Shown here: piece by piece, positions 8,489-17,755 of the stretch
How the letters are laid out: the number at the start of each line of letters is the position of its first letter
Position numbering within the stretch: the first letter of the stretch is position 1
Translations under genes and position numbers: made by a program
Notes under the pieces: generated by a model
The model's database searches: none
What the model saw: the letters and a program-made list of their open reading frames with translations, nothing else
Told to the model about the DNA's origin: nothing
From: DATBAT01 sp963824805
GTDB taxonomy: Bacteria; Acidobacteriota; Terriglobia; Terriglobales; Acidobacteriaceae
Direction: 5' to 3'
Assembly (NCBI GenBank): GCA_963824805.1
Contig: CAWGQZ010000085.1
Location: 21,093-85,092 of the forward strand
Length of the DNA stretch: 64,000 nucleotides

Positions 8489-10231
8489 ATGTGGTCCTGT
8501 CTTCCGTTGTCAAAGTTGATCAAGCCGAGACATTTAGTTTGTCTCATTGTGACCGCGTTTGCCGGCTGCGGCGGCGGAAGTCATCCTCCAGTCATCATCA
8601 CACCTCCCGCAGTTCGGCCTGCGGTATTAGTCAGTCCGCTCACGGCTACGGTGCCAATATCAACCAATGAGCTTTTCTCTGCCTTCGTTACCCACTCCAG
8701 CAGCAATATAGTGAAATGGAGTGTTTCCGCCGGTACCGTGGATGACATCGGGTTCTATGTTGCACCGGACAGCGTTCCCAGTGGTGGGACTGCAACGATC
8801 AGCGCAACCCTGGCCAGCGATCCATCGGTCAAGGGATCGGCTGTCGTAACCATCACGACGAAACCGGTAACCCTAACGGTTTCCCCTGCGACAGCGACTG
8901 TAAAGGCTGGCTTCGCCACATACTTCGCTCCAAATATCACCGGGACAAGCAACCTAGAAGTCTTGTGGTCACTGAATGATCCTGGCGACGGTAGGTATCC
9001 GGGATCTATATCCGGCGGGGTCTATTGGGCGCCTTCTCCAGTTCTGTTGCCTCGCACTTATTCGATCACAGCTACATCTGCTGCCGACCCTTCGAAAACT
9101 GCTTCAGTTCAGGTAAGCGTCATCCCGCTGGAAAACCAAGCGGCCCAGACGTTTCCTATCGAACTGGGAGCTTCCGGGCTCAACAGCAAGTCGATAGATT
9201 GCTGTAGCGGCACCCTGGGTTCGCTGCTGGCCGATCAAAAAGGAAAGCAATACATACTGAGTAACAGTCACGTGGCGGCCCGGATGGGAAGTGCGATGCC
9301 GGGAGAAGCCATCATTCACCCTGGGTTCGTCGATACGGAATGTGATTTCACCGTCCCAAAAGAAGTGGCAAAGTTTACGGCGGCGGGAGGTATTTCGTCT
9401 AATGTAGACGCTGCCATCAGCGAAGTAGTTGCAGGAGCGGTTGACCCGAAGGGCGGGATCATTGGGCTTGGAGGTGTCAAAGCAGACGGAAACTATCTAG
9501 TAGCACCGCCAGCGACTACCATTGCAACCGCCACAATCGGCATGCGGGCAGCCAAGAGCGGACGGACAACCGGACTCACCTGCGGCACCGTAGAAGCGGT
9601 CAATGCATCGATTCAGGTCGACGTGCCTGCGGAATGTGGTATCCCGGCCGCCACGTCGATTTTGTACCAGGGACAGATCGTACTTGACGGGCTGACGCGG
9701 CCGGGGGACTCGGGTTCATTGATTGTGGAAGCAGCGACAGCGCGACCACTGGCGCTGGTGACCTCAGGTTCTAGCGACGGCCGGTTTACCGGAGCAAATC
9801 CCGTGGGCGACGTCATCCAAGCGCTGAACCAGGCCGCCAACCTAAAACTCAGTTTTGTCGGCGGAGGCGAGCACAACGTGAGTTGTACGGCTGCTACAGG
9901 CGCAGCGCGGCCGGCAGTTCATCAACAATCGGCTTCATCAGAAATCCTTTTGCCGGAACACGAAGTCGAACGGGCGATGGCGTTGCAATTCAAATATGAG
10001 AACGAGATATTGCAAAATCCTGGCGTGCTGGGAGTGGCGGTTGGCCGAGAGGAAGCAAACCCCGGGAAAGTTGCCCTTGTGGTATTTGTCGAACGCGAAG
10101 GGAAACCACCTTTGTTACCAAAAACACTTGGCGGCTTGAGCGTCCGGATGATTCCGACCGGACACTTCGGGCCCGGAGTGTTGCCTGGACGAAGAGCACG
10201 GAGTTCCTGCCATCCATCTGCTGCAAATTGA
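8489..10231 (+). CDS. Lipoprotein chymotrypsin-fold serine protease with Ig-like N-terminal domains
   Basis: About 580 residues. A hydrophobic signal ends in a lipobox (TAFAGC) followed by GGGS, so a lipid-anchored envelope protein is predicted. Two bacterial Ig-like repeats follow (VLVSPLTATVPISTNELFSA and VTLTVSPATATVKAGFATYF), then a trypsin-like domain: catalytic His in YILSNSHVAARMG, Asp in SSNVDAAISEV and Ser in TRPGDSGSLIVE. A C-terminal module, LGVAVGREEANPGKVALVVF to PTGHFGPGVLPG, ends the protein. The protease part resembles a little-studied bacterial and plant family that keeps the triad but whose substrates are unknown. The start is set at ATG 8489; TTG 8480 is also in frame. A degraded copy of the C-terminal segment lies at 19076. 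Confidence 0.8.
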   Translation: MWSCLPLSKLIKPRHLVCLIVTAFAGCGGGSHPPVIITPPAVRPAVLVSPLTATVPISTNELFSAFVTHSSSNIVKWSVSAGTVDDIGFYVAPDSVPSGGTATISATLASDPSVKGSAVVTITTKPVTLTVSPATATVKAGFATYFAPNITGTSNLEVLWSLNDPGDGRYPGSISGGVYWAPSPVLLPRTYSITATSAADPSKTASVQVSVIPLENQAAQTFPIELGASGLNSKSIDCCSGTLGSLLADQKGKQYILSNSHVAARMGSAMPGEAIIHPGFVDTECDFTVPKEVAKFTAAGGISSNVDAAISEVVAGAVDPKGGIIGLGGVKADGNYLVAPPATTIATATIGMRAAKSGRTTGLTCGTVEAVNASIQVDVPAECGIPAATSILYQGQIVLDGLTRPGDSGSLIVEAATARPLALVTSGSSDGRFTGANPVGDVIQALNQAANLKLSFVGGGEHNVSCTAATGAARPAVHQQSASSEILLPEHEVERAMALQFKYENEILQNPGVLGVAVGREEANPGKVALVVFVEREGKPPLLPKTLGGLSVRMIPTGHFGPGVLPGRRARSSCHPSAAN

Positions 10232-10445
10232 AGGCAGGGGTGTACCACAAAGGGGTGAGCCGCAGGGATCGAAAGGGTTCAGTCTCGCTCGCATCGTCCC
10301 ATACGCCTGGTACACCGCGTTTGCGTATGGGTTTACGCTCGGATCGATTTTCTGATACCCATAAGTGGACGAAGAGCCGGAGACAGACGGGACGTTTCCA
10401 ATTTTACAAAAATGATTGATGGGCCTACCATCGCTCCGCCATCTT

Positions 10446-11163
10446 CTACCTCCTCCCAAACACCTCCCTCAACAAAGCCGTGGTTTGCGCCGCCGGGTCC
10501 TTCCTGATCTTCTTCTCTTCGTTACCCAGCATCAGGAACAATCCGTCGAGGGTTTTTCCTACCACGTACTGGTTCAGATCAAACTGGCCGCGCAACGCGC
10601 TGGCGCCCGGAGCGGTGGCGAGCAGGCGGTTGTACTGTTGCACCACCCCCACGCGCTGCATGGCGCGATCTACGATCGGCGAGAATGCGGCCGTTAGGTC
10701 CGCGGTGCTTGAGTTTTTGAAGTATTCGGTTGCGGCCGTGTCGTTGCCGGTCAGGATGCGACGAGCGTCGGCGAAGGTCATCTTCTTAACAGCGGCGATA
10801 AAGATTGCTTTGGCTTGCGGGGTAGCTTGCTCGGCGGCGCGGTTCATGCCCACTTCCAATTCGTCCACTTGCTGTCCCATACCGAACATGCGCATGCCTC
10901 GGCCAAGAGTCTGAAAGTTTTGGCGGCAACAGAATTTTGATGGCTTCATTTTTCAGAAAGCCGTCGGGCTTGCCGGTGAGGGCGACTGCTTTGCCGGTAC
11001 TTACTTGCAAAGCTTGTTTCAGGCCCGCGATGATTTTGTCATTGCTCAGTCCTGCGGTGGTGTGCTGGTTTAATGCCTCATCCGCCTTCTTCAGTATGTC
11101 GCCGAGTTGGGCTTGGGCCAGGACTGATACCAGCAGCACGGCTGTCAGGATGGTGGGTCGCAT
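10446..11163 (-). CDS. DUF4197 exported protein (one frameshift)
   Basis: Protein of family DUF4197, about 238 residues after repair. The N-terminal frame starts at the ATG at 11163 with a signal peptide ending AQAQ, then LGDILKKADEALNQ, LSNDKIIAGLKQALQVSTGK and FLKNEAIKILLPPKL. There the sense moves to the next frame near 10912 (QTLGRGMRMFGMGQQVDELE) and continues through FADARRILTGNDTAATEYFK, VGVVQQYNRLLA and VVGKTLDGLFLMLGNEEKKI to EVFGRR at 10446. Every family landmark is present, so only one base is wrong. The role of DUF4197 proteins is unknown; the predicted product is a periplasmic helical protein. It is transcribed divergently from the channel gene at 11339. Confidence 0.85.
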
Positions 11164-11338
11164 AGTCTCTCTTTGTTTTGAAATTGGGGTTTGCAAGGTA
11201 AGTCTACTCTTCATTGCTCGGCCGATTCGTTTGTTCCCGGCGACTGTATCTCTGTTTCGGCTGTCGAACAGGAGTGTCCGCCCTACATCTGCGGACGCTA
11301 TACTTCCTGAACGGTGAACGAGCGGCTGCGGAGGGAAG

Positions 11339-11923
11339 ATGGGTAAGGGACGACTCGAGGCATTCAGCGACGGGGTGATCGCCATCATTATCACCATCAT
11401 GGTGCTGGAGATGAAAGTGCCCCATGGGAGCGGCCTGGAAGATTTGCGTCCCCTGCTGCCGGTGTTTCTCAGCTACGTCTTGAGTTTCGTCTACGTCGGC
11501 ATCTACTGGAACAACCACCATCACATGTTGCATGCCTGCAAGACCGTTACGGGAGCGGTGCTGTGGGCCAATCTGCACTTGTTGTTCTGGCTCTCATTGT
11601 TTCCCTTCACAACCGGATGGATGGGAGAAAACCATTTCACCCCGCTGCCCACTGTGCTCTACGGCGTGGTGCTGTTGATGGCGGCAATCGCGTACTACCT
11701 GTTGCAACAGGCGATCATCCGGGCGCAGGGGCCGGATTCGATCCTGAAAAAAGCGGTCGGTCGCGATTGGAAGGGCAAGCTATCGCCGGTGCTGTACCTG
11801 GTGGCAATCATTGCCACCCTGCGTTCCGCGTGGATCGCTCAAGCAGTGTTTGTGGCGGCCGCGCTGATCTGGCTGATCCCTGACCGGCGTATTGAAAATG
11901 TGCTGCCACGCCACGGTGGGTAA
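11339..11923 (+). CDS. TMEM175-family (DUF1211) potassium channel-like membrane protein
   Basis: A 194-residue membrane protein with six predicted transmembrane helices. The first helix carries the TMEM175 signature RLEAFSDGVIAIIITIMVLE (residues 5-24), which forms the pore filter in characterised bacterial members. Other family marks are YVGIYWNNHHHMLH and LFWLSLFPFTTGWMG. Length is normal for the one-repeat bacterial form, which assembles as a tetramer. The ATG is preceded by GGAGGGAAG. It is alone on the plus strand between two minus-strand genes. Cation selectivity is inferred from the family. Confidence 0.88.
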   Translation: MGKGRLEAFSDGVIAIIITIMVLEMKVPHGSGLEDLRPLLPVFLSYVLSFVYVGIYWNNHHHMLHACKTVTGAVLWANLHLLFWLSLFPFTTGWMGENHFTPLPTVLYGVVLLMAAIAYYLLQQAIIRAQGPDSILKKAVGRDWKGKLSPVLYLVAIIATLRSAWIAQAVFVAAALIWLIPDRRIENVLPRHGG

Positions 11924-11997
11924 GGCTGACAAATCTGATCCTCTCTGGGGGCCCGGCATCGAAGATTTTGTGTGAGTTGACGCCCGCTTTGGCAACG

Positions 11998-12372
11998 CTA
12001 TTCGCGGTTGATCATGAAGGTGGACATCTGTTCCAGAAATGTTTTCAGGGCCTGTTCTGCGTCAATGGGCAGTGCGACTTCGGTGAAGGCTTTGTCCATG
12101 AGCCGCATCCAGCGATTCCGGGCAGCTTGAGTAATCTGGAAAGGAAAGTGCCTCGCCCGCAAACGGGGATGGCCACGCTGTTCGATGTAGCGCTGCGGGC
12201 CTCCAAAGCGGTAGATCAGAAAGTCGCGCAGCCGTTGCTCGGCGCCATCGCGATCGTCCTTGGGATACATCGGCCCGAGGATATCGTCGTCATACACCTG
12301 GCGATAAAAAGCGGCGACGAGCCTCGCAAAGCCATCTTCGCCAATGAGAGAAAAAATACGGTCTTCATTCAT
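11998..12372 (-). CDS. Group II truncated haemoglobin
   Basis: A 124-residue globin. FARLVAAFYRQVYDDDILGP holds the B10 tyrosine region, FGGPQRYIEQRGHPRLRARH the E/F loop with the proximal histidine in RARHFPF, and NRWMRLMDKAF the conserved G8 tryptophan typical of group II (trHbO-like). Members bind oxygen and are linked to oxidative or nitrosative stress handling. Cytoplasmic, no signal peptide. The gene is monocistronic; the neighbours do not point to a specific partner. Confidence 0.92.
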   Translation of the reverse strand: MNEDRIFSLIGEDGFARLVAAFYRQVYDDDILGPMYPKDDRDGAEQRLRDFLIYRFGGPQRYIEQRGHPRLRARHFPFQITQAARNRWMRLMDKAFTEVALPIDAEQALKTFLEQMSTFMINRE

Positions 12373-12651
12373 GAAAAAATCTCCGCTAGTTTATCGTGGC
12401 CTCCCAGGCGCTGATGGCGCGACCAGCATGGCTGGAAAAAACCACATTTCCTCGGGTGAACACTGTAGGCGCGAATACAGCAGGACATCGTACGGATACG
12501 CAATGCTCTGGCTCCCACGACCGAAGCGGACAATGACCAAGGTTCCCAAAAAACGATTTTGAAAGTTTCCTTCAACTTATAAAATGTCTCTAGTCGCGAA
12601 TCGGCAGAGGCGTGACGAGTCAACACCAAATCCTGGGGCCCGGGATACCTA

Positions 12652-13401
12652 ATGCTGCGACATTCTTCTCTTTTTGAATTCAAGCACGGCGATCATGCCT
12701 GCATTTTTTACCGCTCAGAAGACAAGCTGCTGGAACTGCTCACTCCTTATTTTGCGGAAGGACTGCGCAAAGGGGAATGCTGTTTCGGCGTGCAAAGAAG
12801 CCGCACCATCAAGCGGCTGTTTAACGACCTCCGCTTTCTGGGGATTGAGCCGGATGATGAGATGGAGCGCGGTGCGCTGGTGATGCATACAGACGATACA
12901 GGATATCTCACCAACGGCAAATTCGAGCCGGACCGCATGATGGAGATGCTGCTGAACACCATTAGTGATTGTGTGAAGCGGGGGTTCAGCGGCTTCCGCA
13001 GTGCCGGAGATCTATCCTGGGCGGCTCGGGGAAGGCAGGATTGCAACCAAGTGATAGGCTATGAGCAGATGGTGGAGAAGTCGTATCCGGGAAAGCCCGC
13101 GCTTGGATTCTGCCAATACCATGTCACCGATTTTCCCCCAGATGTTCTGGAATCAGTGCTGGCGGCCCACAAGATGCACCTGTTGGAACCGGAAAAGTCT
13201 GTCCATACCAGCCTCTCTCTGGGTTTCAACGACCACGTTGCTGAAATCGTCGCCGACCCGTCGATTCCCAAGCCTACTTTCAATTATGTGGTGCAGCACC
13301 GGTATTCCAGAGACGTGGTCGACTGGGGAACAGAACCTAATTTTCAAGCTGCGAATAGGCAAATCGAAGAATATGTCACGGCCTCCAGTCGAGTGAACTA
13401 G
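12652..13401 (+). CDS. MEDS-domain sensory protein (DcmR-like)
   Basis: A 249-residue cytoplasmic protein that is almost entirely one MEDS domain, the sensory module first described in DcmR and methanogen regulators. The start HGDHACIFYRSEDKLLELLT and the block FAEGLRKGECCFGVQ are diagnostic; GFSGFRSAGDLSWAARG and ALGFCQYHVTDFPPDVL follow. The domain is thought to bind small hydrocarbon-derived ligands or to modulate histidine kinases and STAS proteins. No output domain such as HTH or kinase is present, so it may act on a partner in trans. No partner gene is adjacent. Confidence 0.85.
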   Translation: MLRHSSLFEFKHGDHACIFYRSEDKLLELLTPYFAEGLRKGECCFGVQRSRTIKRLFNDLRFLGIEPDDEMERGALVMHTDDTGYLTNGKFEPDRMMEMLLNTISDCVKRGFSGFRSAGDLSWAARGRQDCNQVIGYEQMVEKSYPGKPALGFCQYHVTDFPPDVLESVLAAHKMHLLEPEKSVHTSLSLGFNDHVAEIVADPSIPKPTFNYVVQHRYSRDVVDWGTEPNFQAANRQIEEYVTASSRVN

Positions 13402-13466
13402 ATCACGATCTTTTTGCGCCGATGAGGTTCTGCTCGCCGTTGCTATAGATCCTAGGTGAGTCCGTT

Positions 13467-14304
13467 TCAAAACTCTATTCTGCCCGAGATCTGCATGACA
13501 CGCTTATCGGTAAGCGTGTTTCCGGCTAGTCCGAAGGTGCTGGGGTTGTCAAGGTTAACGCTGACCGAGTGCGGATCAAAGCGCACGCTGTTGGTGACGT
13601 TAAATACTTCCCAGCGGAATTGCAGTTTAGCGCGCTCGTAAATCTGGAATGATTTGTCGAGGCCGGCATCCCAGGTGTAGTAACCGTCGCCTCGCAATGG
13701 GTTACGATTTCCCGATTCCCCGGGATAGGCTTGGCGAAAGCTGGCGTAAACCGCGGCCGGATCGGCGAACATCTGCTGGCCTTCGCCGCGCTTGACCGCA
13801 GCCGATGGAATAGGCCCGGTTTGCGTGGCGAAGCCTTCAATGTCCCAGTTGGTTGGCCAACGCGAACCGTTGTCGACCGCGTAGGGCAGACCGCTGGTCC
13901 AGCGGACGATTCCCGTCAGCCCCCAATTTCCCAGAATGCCGTTCTCAAGCCGTCCCGCGTTGGCGAGAAAGCGCTTCCCGTGGCCGACCGGCAGGTCCCA
14001 CACCCAGTTGGCATTGATCTGGTGAGTCATGTCGAAATCGGAAAGGCCGCGCAATTGTCCAGGCACCCAACTATTGATGATCTGCGCGTTGTTGTTGCCA
14101 CCGGAGGTAGCAAGCCGCTCGGCTTGTGAGGTCCAGTCAATCGACTTGGAGAAGGTGTAATTGAAATCGGCTTGCAGCCCTCCCCGGAAGCGCTGCCGCA
14201 GGGCTACTTCGAGCGCATGATAGTAAGACTGCCCGATGGAACGCCAGGCATAGAGCGCCGAATACTGGTCATGGTAGTAGCGATAGGCGGGGTAGGTGTG
14301 ATCG
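13467..14304 (-). CDS. Oar-like TonB-dependent receptor, C-terminal part (after second frameshift)
   Basis: Last third of the beta-barrel encoded by 14798-17200 and 14269-14985. From about 14304 the frame reads YPAYRYYHDQYSALYAWRSI, FRGGLQADFNYTFSKSIDWT and AKLQFRWEVFNVTNSVRFDP, which are barrel strands typical of acidobacterial TonB receptors. It ends in the aromatic C-terminal signal ISGRIEF that outer-membrane proteins need for assembly, so the gene was complete. The shift from the middle frame lies near 14300-14325. Confidence 0.75.
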
Positions 14305-14985
14305 CCCGACGTTGATGCCGGCGCCGCTCTGCGAGTCAGGTAGATCCAACTGAAACAGGGCGTAGGTTTCATTGCCAAGATTCTGGTTGATCAACTCGTA
14401 GACATTTTGCGTCGCCGAAAGCGGACCGAAGCCAATGTCTGCACCGTCGAGTGCCCCAAACTGCTGCTCCCAATAGTCGGCGTTGGGCACTGCTGATACG
14501 TCGGTTCCGGCGTAGGCAAGCTTGGAAAGCTCGGTTGCCGCTGCGAAGTAATCCGTGCCGGCGGCGTGGATGTCGAGCGGCATGGCCACATCGTGCTGCG
14601 ACATCAGCCGATGAGCGAGACGCCCCACATAGGACAACTCAAGTGACGTCGACGGACTCAGCTCGCGCGAAAGGGAGAAGTCAATCAAATGCGAATAAGG
14701 AGTCTTGATTTTGCTGTCGATGCCCCAACTGATGGCGAACAGCGAGGGATCCGGCGTGGCCGGGAACCCGCCCGGCGGCGCTGCCGGCAGCAAGCCGTCA
14801 GGAATGGATGTAATTCCGGTAAACCGCGGCGCCGTGGCAACCGTAAGAAAGCCCGGTGGGTTCGACACGTTGCTGGAAAGTCCGAATGACCCAGAGGTGT
14901 CGAACGAGTTGACCACGCCCGCCCCGAAGTGATCGTAGGTCATCGCGTAGCCCGCACGAACCGAACTCTTCCCTGCACCACCCAA
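14269..14985 (-). CDS. Oar-like TonB-dependent receptor, middle part (between two frameshifts)
   Basis: This frame takes over from the N-terminal part near 14985 (YLGGAGKSSVRAGYAMTYDH) and runs through IDFSLSRELSPSTSLELSYV, GRLAHRLMSQHDVAMPLD and TQNVYELINQNLG before losing the sense near 14310. The barrel strands join smoothly to those of the flanking frames. It has no start of its own and is not a separate gene. One base inserted in CTACTTGGG near 14985 explains the first shift. Confidence 0.7.
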   Translation of the reverse strand: MGGAGKSSVRAGYAMTYDHFGAGVVNSFDTSGSFGLSSNVSNPPGFLTVATAPRFTGITSIPDGLLPAAPPGGFPATPDPSLFAISWGIDSKIKTPYSHLIDFSLSRELSPSTSLELSYVGRLAHRLMSQHDVAMPLDIHAAGTDYFAAATELSKLAYAGTDVSAVPNADYWEQQFGALDGADIGFGPLSATQNVYELINQNLGNETYALFQLDLPDSQSGAGINVGRSHLPRLSLLP

Positions 14986-17200
14986 GTAGTTTGCCCAGGA
15001 TTCCTTCATTGAAATCCGGCGACCAGACGATGGCCAGGCGCGGGGAGAAGTCTGCTTTGTCGGGCTGCCAGAAATCCGGCCTGCCGTTGGCCCGGCCATT
15101 CAAATCGAAAGAAAGGGTGCCGAGGCTACTGGCAGAACCACCGGTCAAGCCTTGCTGCGCACTGGCGTTGAAGAAGTCGGTAAGCGCATAGGGCTGGCAA
15201 CTGTTGCCGCTTATGACGCAGGGTCCAACCTGATTGCCGTTTATCTCAGATGGCGTTTGCAGGTAGGAATATCGCAATCCCAGAGTTACGGTGAGATTAT
15301 TCCGAAGTTTCCAGGTGTCCTGTCCGTAGAAATCGTACTCATGCCAGCGATATTCACGACCCACTGGGGCGCCGAGCGCGATGGGATTTCCTGTATGGTC
15401 GTAATTGTAGATCGCGTCGCCCTCATCGACGATGCCAACCACATCCATCAAGGCACTGTCATAGTTATAACCATAGGCATCGCCAACCGCGGGATACCCA
15501 TAAATCGCAGGATCGAAATCCTGGCCGGTTCCGGCAATAGCGGAAGAAGGCCCCAGCCATCCGGTATTGATGGAGGCGCTGGGGAAAGAGTTACTGGTGC
15601 TGGAGCGTGCATCGCCGATGATGCGAATGCTGGTGCCGAACTGGAAACTATGCGAGCCCTTGGTCCAGGCGAGGTCATCGACAAGATTATGCACCGGAAT
15701 GTGAACGCTTGAGGTGCGGGAGAAAGCCTGGGGAGAATCCAGCCCCTGCAGGCCTACGCTCGATTCGTTGGAGGTTCCCGCGCTGGTCGCACTCTGACGA
15801 GTAAAGCCCCAGCGGAAATTGTTGACCAGATTCTGGCGCAGTACGGTCGTATACCCGAGGGCAAAGCCTTTGCTGTTGGTAACCGTCCGCGAGGAGGCGG
15901 GCTGTCCGGGAAACTGCGGACTTCCGGGTTCGGAATCTCCCATCAAATTTCCGCGCCAGAACAGGGTGTGGTTGTGGCTTACGTTCCAATCGAGGCGGGC
16001 GATGTAGGTATTGTAGGTACGTTTTTCTGAACTGCTGAAGCGGAAGCCTTCCGTATTCAGACCGTCACCGCTCAAGGGGTCGTTGGCCGCGGGGTAGGTG
16101 TTGAACATGTCCAGCATCGCTTGATTGACGCCGATAGAATTCGGGTCCATCCCCTTAATCTGATCGGGCGTGAGCGTCACCGTATTACCGTCGACATCGA
16201 CGTATTGCACGATACCCTGGCGCAGAGACACGGTGGGGACCAGCCGTTCGTTAACCACACCTTCGCTGTCGCGCCGCCCTTCGAAATTGGTGAAGAAAAA
16301 GACCTTGTCTTTGCGAATCGGCCCGCCCAGTGATGCACCGAAGATGTTCCGGATCAACGGCAACTGCTTGTTAGGCTCGCCGCTGGCCAACTGGGTTTGC
16401 TTGTTGAACCAGTCATTGGCGGTGAACAGCGCATTGCGATTGTATTCATAGGCGCTGCCATGAAACTGGTTGGTCCCGCTTTTGGTGATAAGGGTAACCT
16501 GGGCACCTGAGCCGCGTCCGCCGTCCGCGTTGGGATTGCTGGTGGTTACCCGAAATTCCTGAATGGAGTCCTGGGTGATGCGAAGCACGCTGGTGAAGGC
16601 ATATCCCTTGTCCTGGTCATTGACGTCGACGCCATCGAGGGTGACATTCGACTGGTCACCGCGTGCGCCGTTCACGCTGCCACTTCGCGAGTCGTCATCG
16701 CTGTTTCCGGTATTTTTCCCCAGAAACGTAACGCCGGGCTGAAGGCTGAGGAGTTCAACAACGTTCCTTCCTTCCAGAGGCAACGCACTCACCTGGCGTT
16801 CGTTGAATGCATTCCCAATCGTGGCGTCGACGGTATTCACGACTGGCTCAGCGCCACTGACCTCTACCCGCTGCTGCTCTGAGGCGACCGAAAGGGTCAC
16901 ATCCACGGTCAGAGGTGTCGCCACCAGGAGTTCCAGTTGGTCTTTCGATACCGGCTGGAAGCCGCTTGCGCTCACCCGTAAAGAGTACTTTCCTGGCTGC
17001 ATCTGCGGGAACTCATAACCGCCGTCGCTGCTGGTGGTCTGTTCGCGCGTGGCTCCATTGGTCTGCGAAGTCAGGCTAACCTGAGCACCCGCGACAACGG
17101 CGTGAGACGGATCAGTCACGCGTCCACGCAACGAGGTAACCGATTGGGAGAAACAGAGCGGCGTGAGGAGCAATAACGTCGTCAACGCAAGCAATCGCAT
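14798..17200 (-). CDS. Oar-like TonB-dependent receptor with CarboxypepD N-domain, N-terminal part
   Basis: N-terminal 730 or so residues of an outer-membrane transporter of about 1240 residues. A signal peptide ends at LCFSQS; a carboxypeptidase-regulatory domain follows (LRGRVTDPSHAVVAGAQVSL, EFPQMQPGKYSLRVSASGFQ), then a plug domain (LPLEGRNVVELLSLQPGV, VNGARGDQSNVTLDGVDVND, FRVTTSNPNADGGRGSGAQV) and the first barrel strands (TNQFHGSAYEYNRNALFTAN, GASLGGPIRKDKVFFFTNFE). This Oar-like architecture is strongly expanded in acidobacteria and is thought to import oligosaccharides or peptides. True sense ends near 14985, then the frame runs on to a chance stop at 14798. No TonB or ExbB genes are near. 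Confidence 0.85.
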   Translation of the reverse strand: MRLLALTTLLLLTPLCFSQSVTSLRGRVTDPSHAVVAGAQVSLTSQTNGATREQTTSSDGGYEFPQMQPGKYSLRVSASGFQPVSKDQLELLVATPLTVDVTLSVASEQQRVEVSGAEPVVNTVDATIGNAFNERQVSALPLEGRNVVELLSLQPGVTFLGKNTGNSDDDSRSGSVNGARGDQSNVTLDGVDVNDQDKGYAFTSVLRITQDSIQEFRVTTSNPNADGGRGSGAQVTLITKSGTNQFHGSAYEYNRNALFTANDWFNKQTQLASGEPNKQLPLIRNIFGASLGGPIRKDKVFFFTNFEGRRDSEGVVNERLVPTVSLRQGIVQYVDVDGNTVTLTPDQIKGMDPNSIGVNQAMLDMFNTYPAANDPLSGDGLNTEGFRFSSSEKRTYNTYIARLDWNVSHNHTLFWRGNLMGDSEPGSPQFPGQPASSRTVTNSKGFALGYTTVLRQNLVNNFRWGFTRQSATSAGTSNESSVGLQGLDSPQAFSRTSSVHIPVHNLVDDLAWTKGSHSFQFGTSIRIIGDARSSTSNSFPSASINTGWLGPSSAIAGTGQDFDPAIYGYPAVGDAYGYNYDSALMDVVGIVDEGDAIYNYDHTGNPIALGAPVGREYRWHEYDFYGQDTWKLRNNLTVTLGLRYSYLQTPSEINGNQVGPCVISGNSCQPYALTDFFNASAQQGLTGGSASSLGTLSFDLNGRANGRPDFWQPDKADFSPRLAIVWSPDFNEGILGKLLGWCREEFGSCGLRDDLRSLRGGRGQLVRHLWVIRTFQQRVEPTGLSYGCHGAAVYRNYIHS

Positions 17201-17390
17201 TTCGATGTGCCCTGTACTAATGAGATTTTTGGAATGCCCTGCGCGGAACGTGGCGCAGAATGTGGCGGTATTGTATATCGGCGTAGAGATTTGTGCATCA
17301 AGCTAAAGGCGTAGAATCTTCTTTCCCTTTACGAATGCTGTCTTCATTTAAGGTGGCCACGAGTCCCGTAAACTTTTGAGATTGAACCTC

Positions 17391-17753
17391 ATGTGGATGG
17401 CCATTGCAATCACGGCGATCATCTTTGCCCTAGGCAACATATTGTTCGGCCACTTCGAAGAACGAAAGCCCAAATGGAAGCGCGTGGCTAAAGTTGTGGT
17501 GGTACTGGGAGTGGTCGCAGCTATCTCTGCGGTGGCGGGGCCGGCATGGGGACTCGCACCTGTAGGACTCTTGCTAATCGTAGCAGGCGTGGTTCACCTT
17601 TGGTGGCTTCCGCGTCACGGCATCAACGGCTTAACCGGCGAGCCCAAAGAAAAAGTTCTACGAGCTGATGGGACGGAAGCGCAGGCCCTAGAGATTCCCG
17701 CCTTGAAACTACCTGCTACAATTCCCGCGACCCAACCAGTGCCCACGGGATAA
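17391..17753 (+). CDS. Small conserved membrane protein
   Basis: About 120 residues with a first transmembrane helix (AIAITAIIFALGNILFG), the charged turn HFEERKPKWKRVAK, two further hydrophobic stretches, and HLWWLPRHGINGLTGEPKEK, a block I recognise from small uncharacterised membrane proteins of acidobacteria and Bacteroidota. The tail is Ala/Pro/Thr-rich. ATG at 17391 is chosen; a TTG at 17376 is in frame. The stop is 2 bases before the serine hydrolase start, so the two are almost certainly co-transcribed. Function unknown. Confidence 0.7.
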   Translation: MWMAIAITAIIFALGNILFGHFEERKPKWKRVAKVVVVLGVVAAISAVAGPAWGLAPVGLLLIVAGVVHLWWLPRHGINGLTGEPKEKVLRADGTEAQALEIPALKLPATIPATQPVPTG

Positions 17754-17755
17754 AC

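Noticed and set aside
10240..10445. Minus-strand frame reading YQKIDPSVNPYANAVYQAYG in the gap before DUF4197
   Set aside because: It has some protein-like character but no start, no family, and runs into the antisense of the protease gene; not enough to call a gene.
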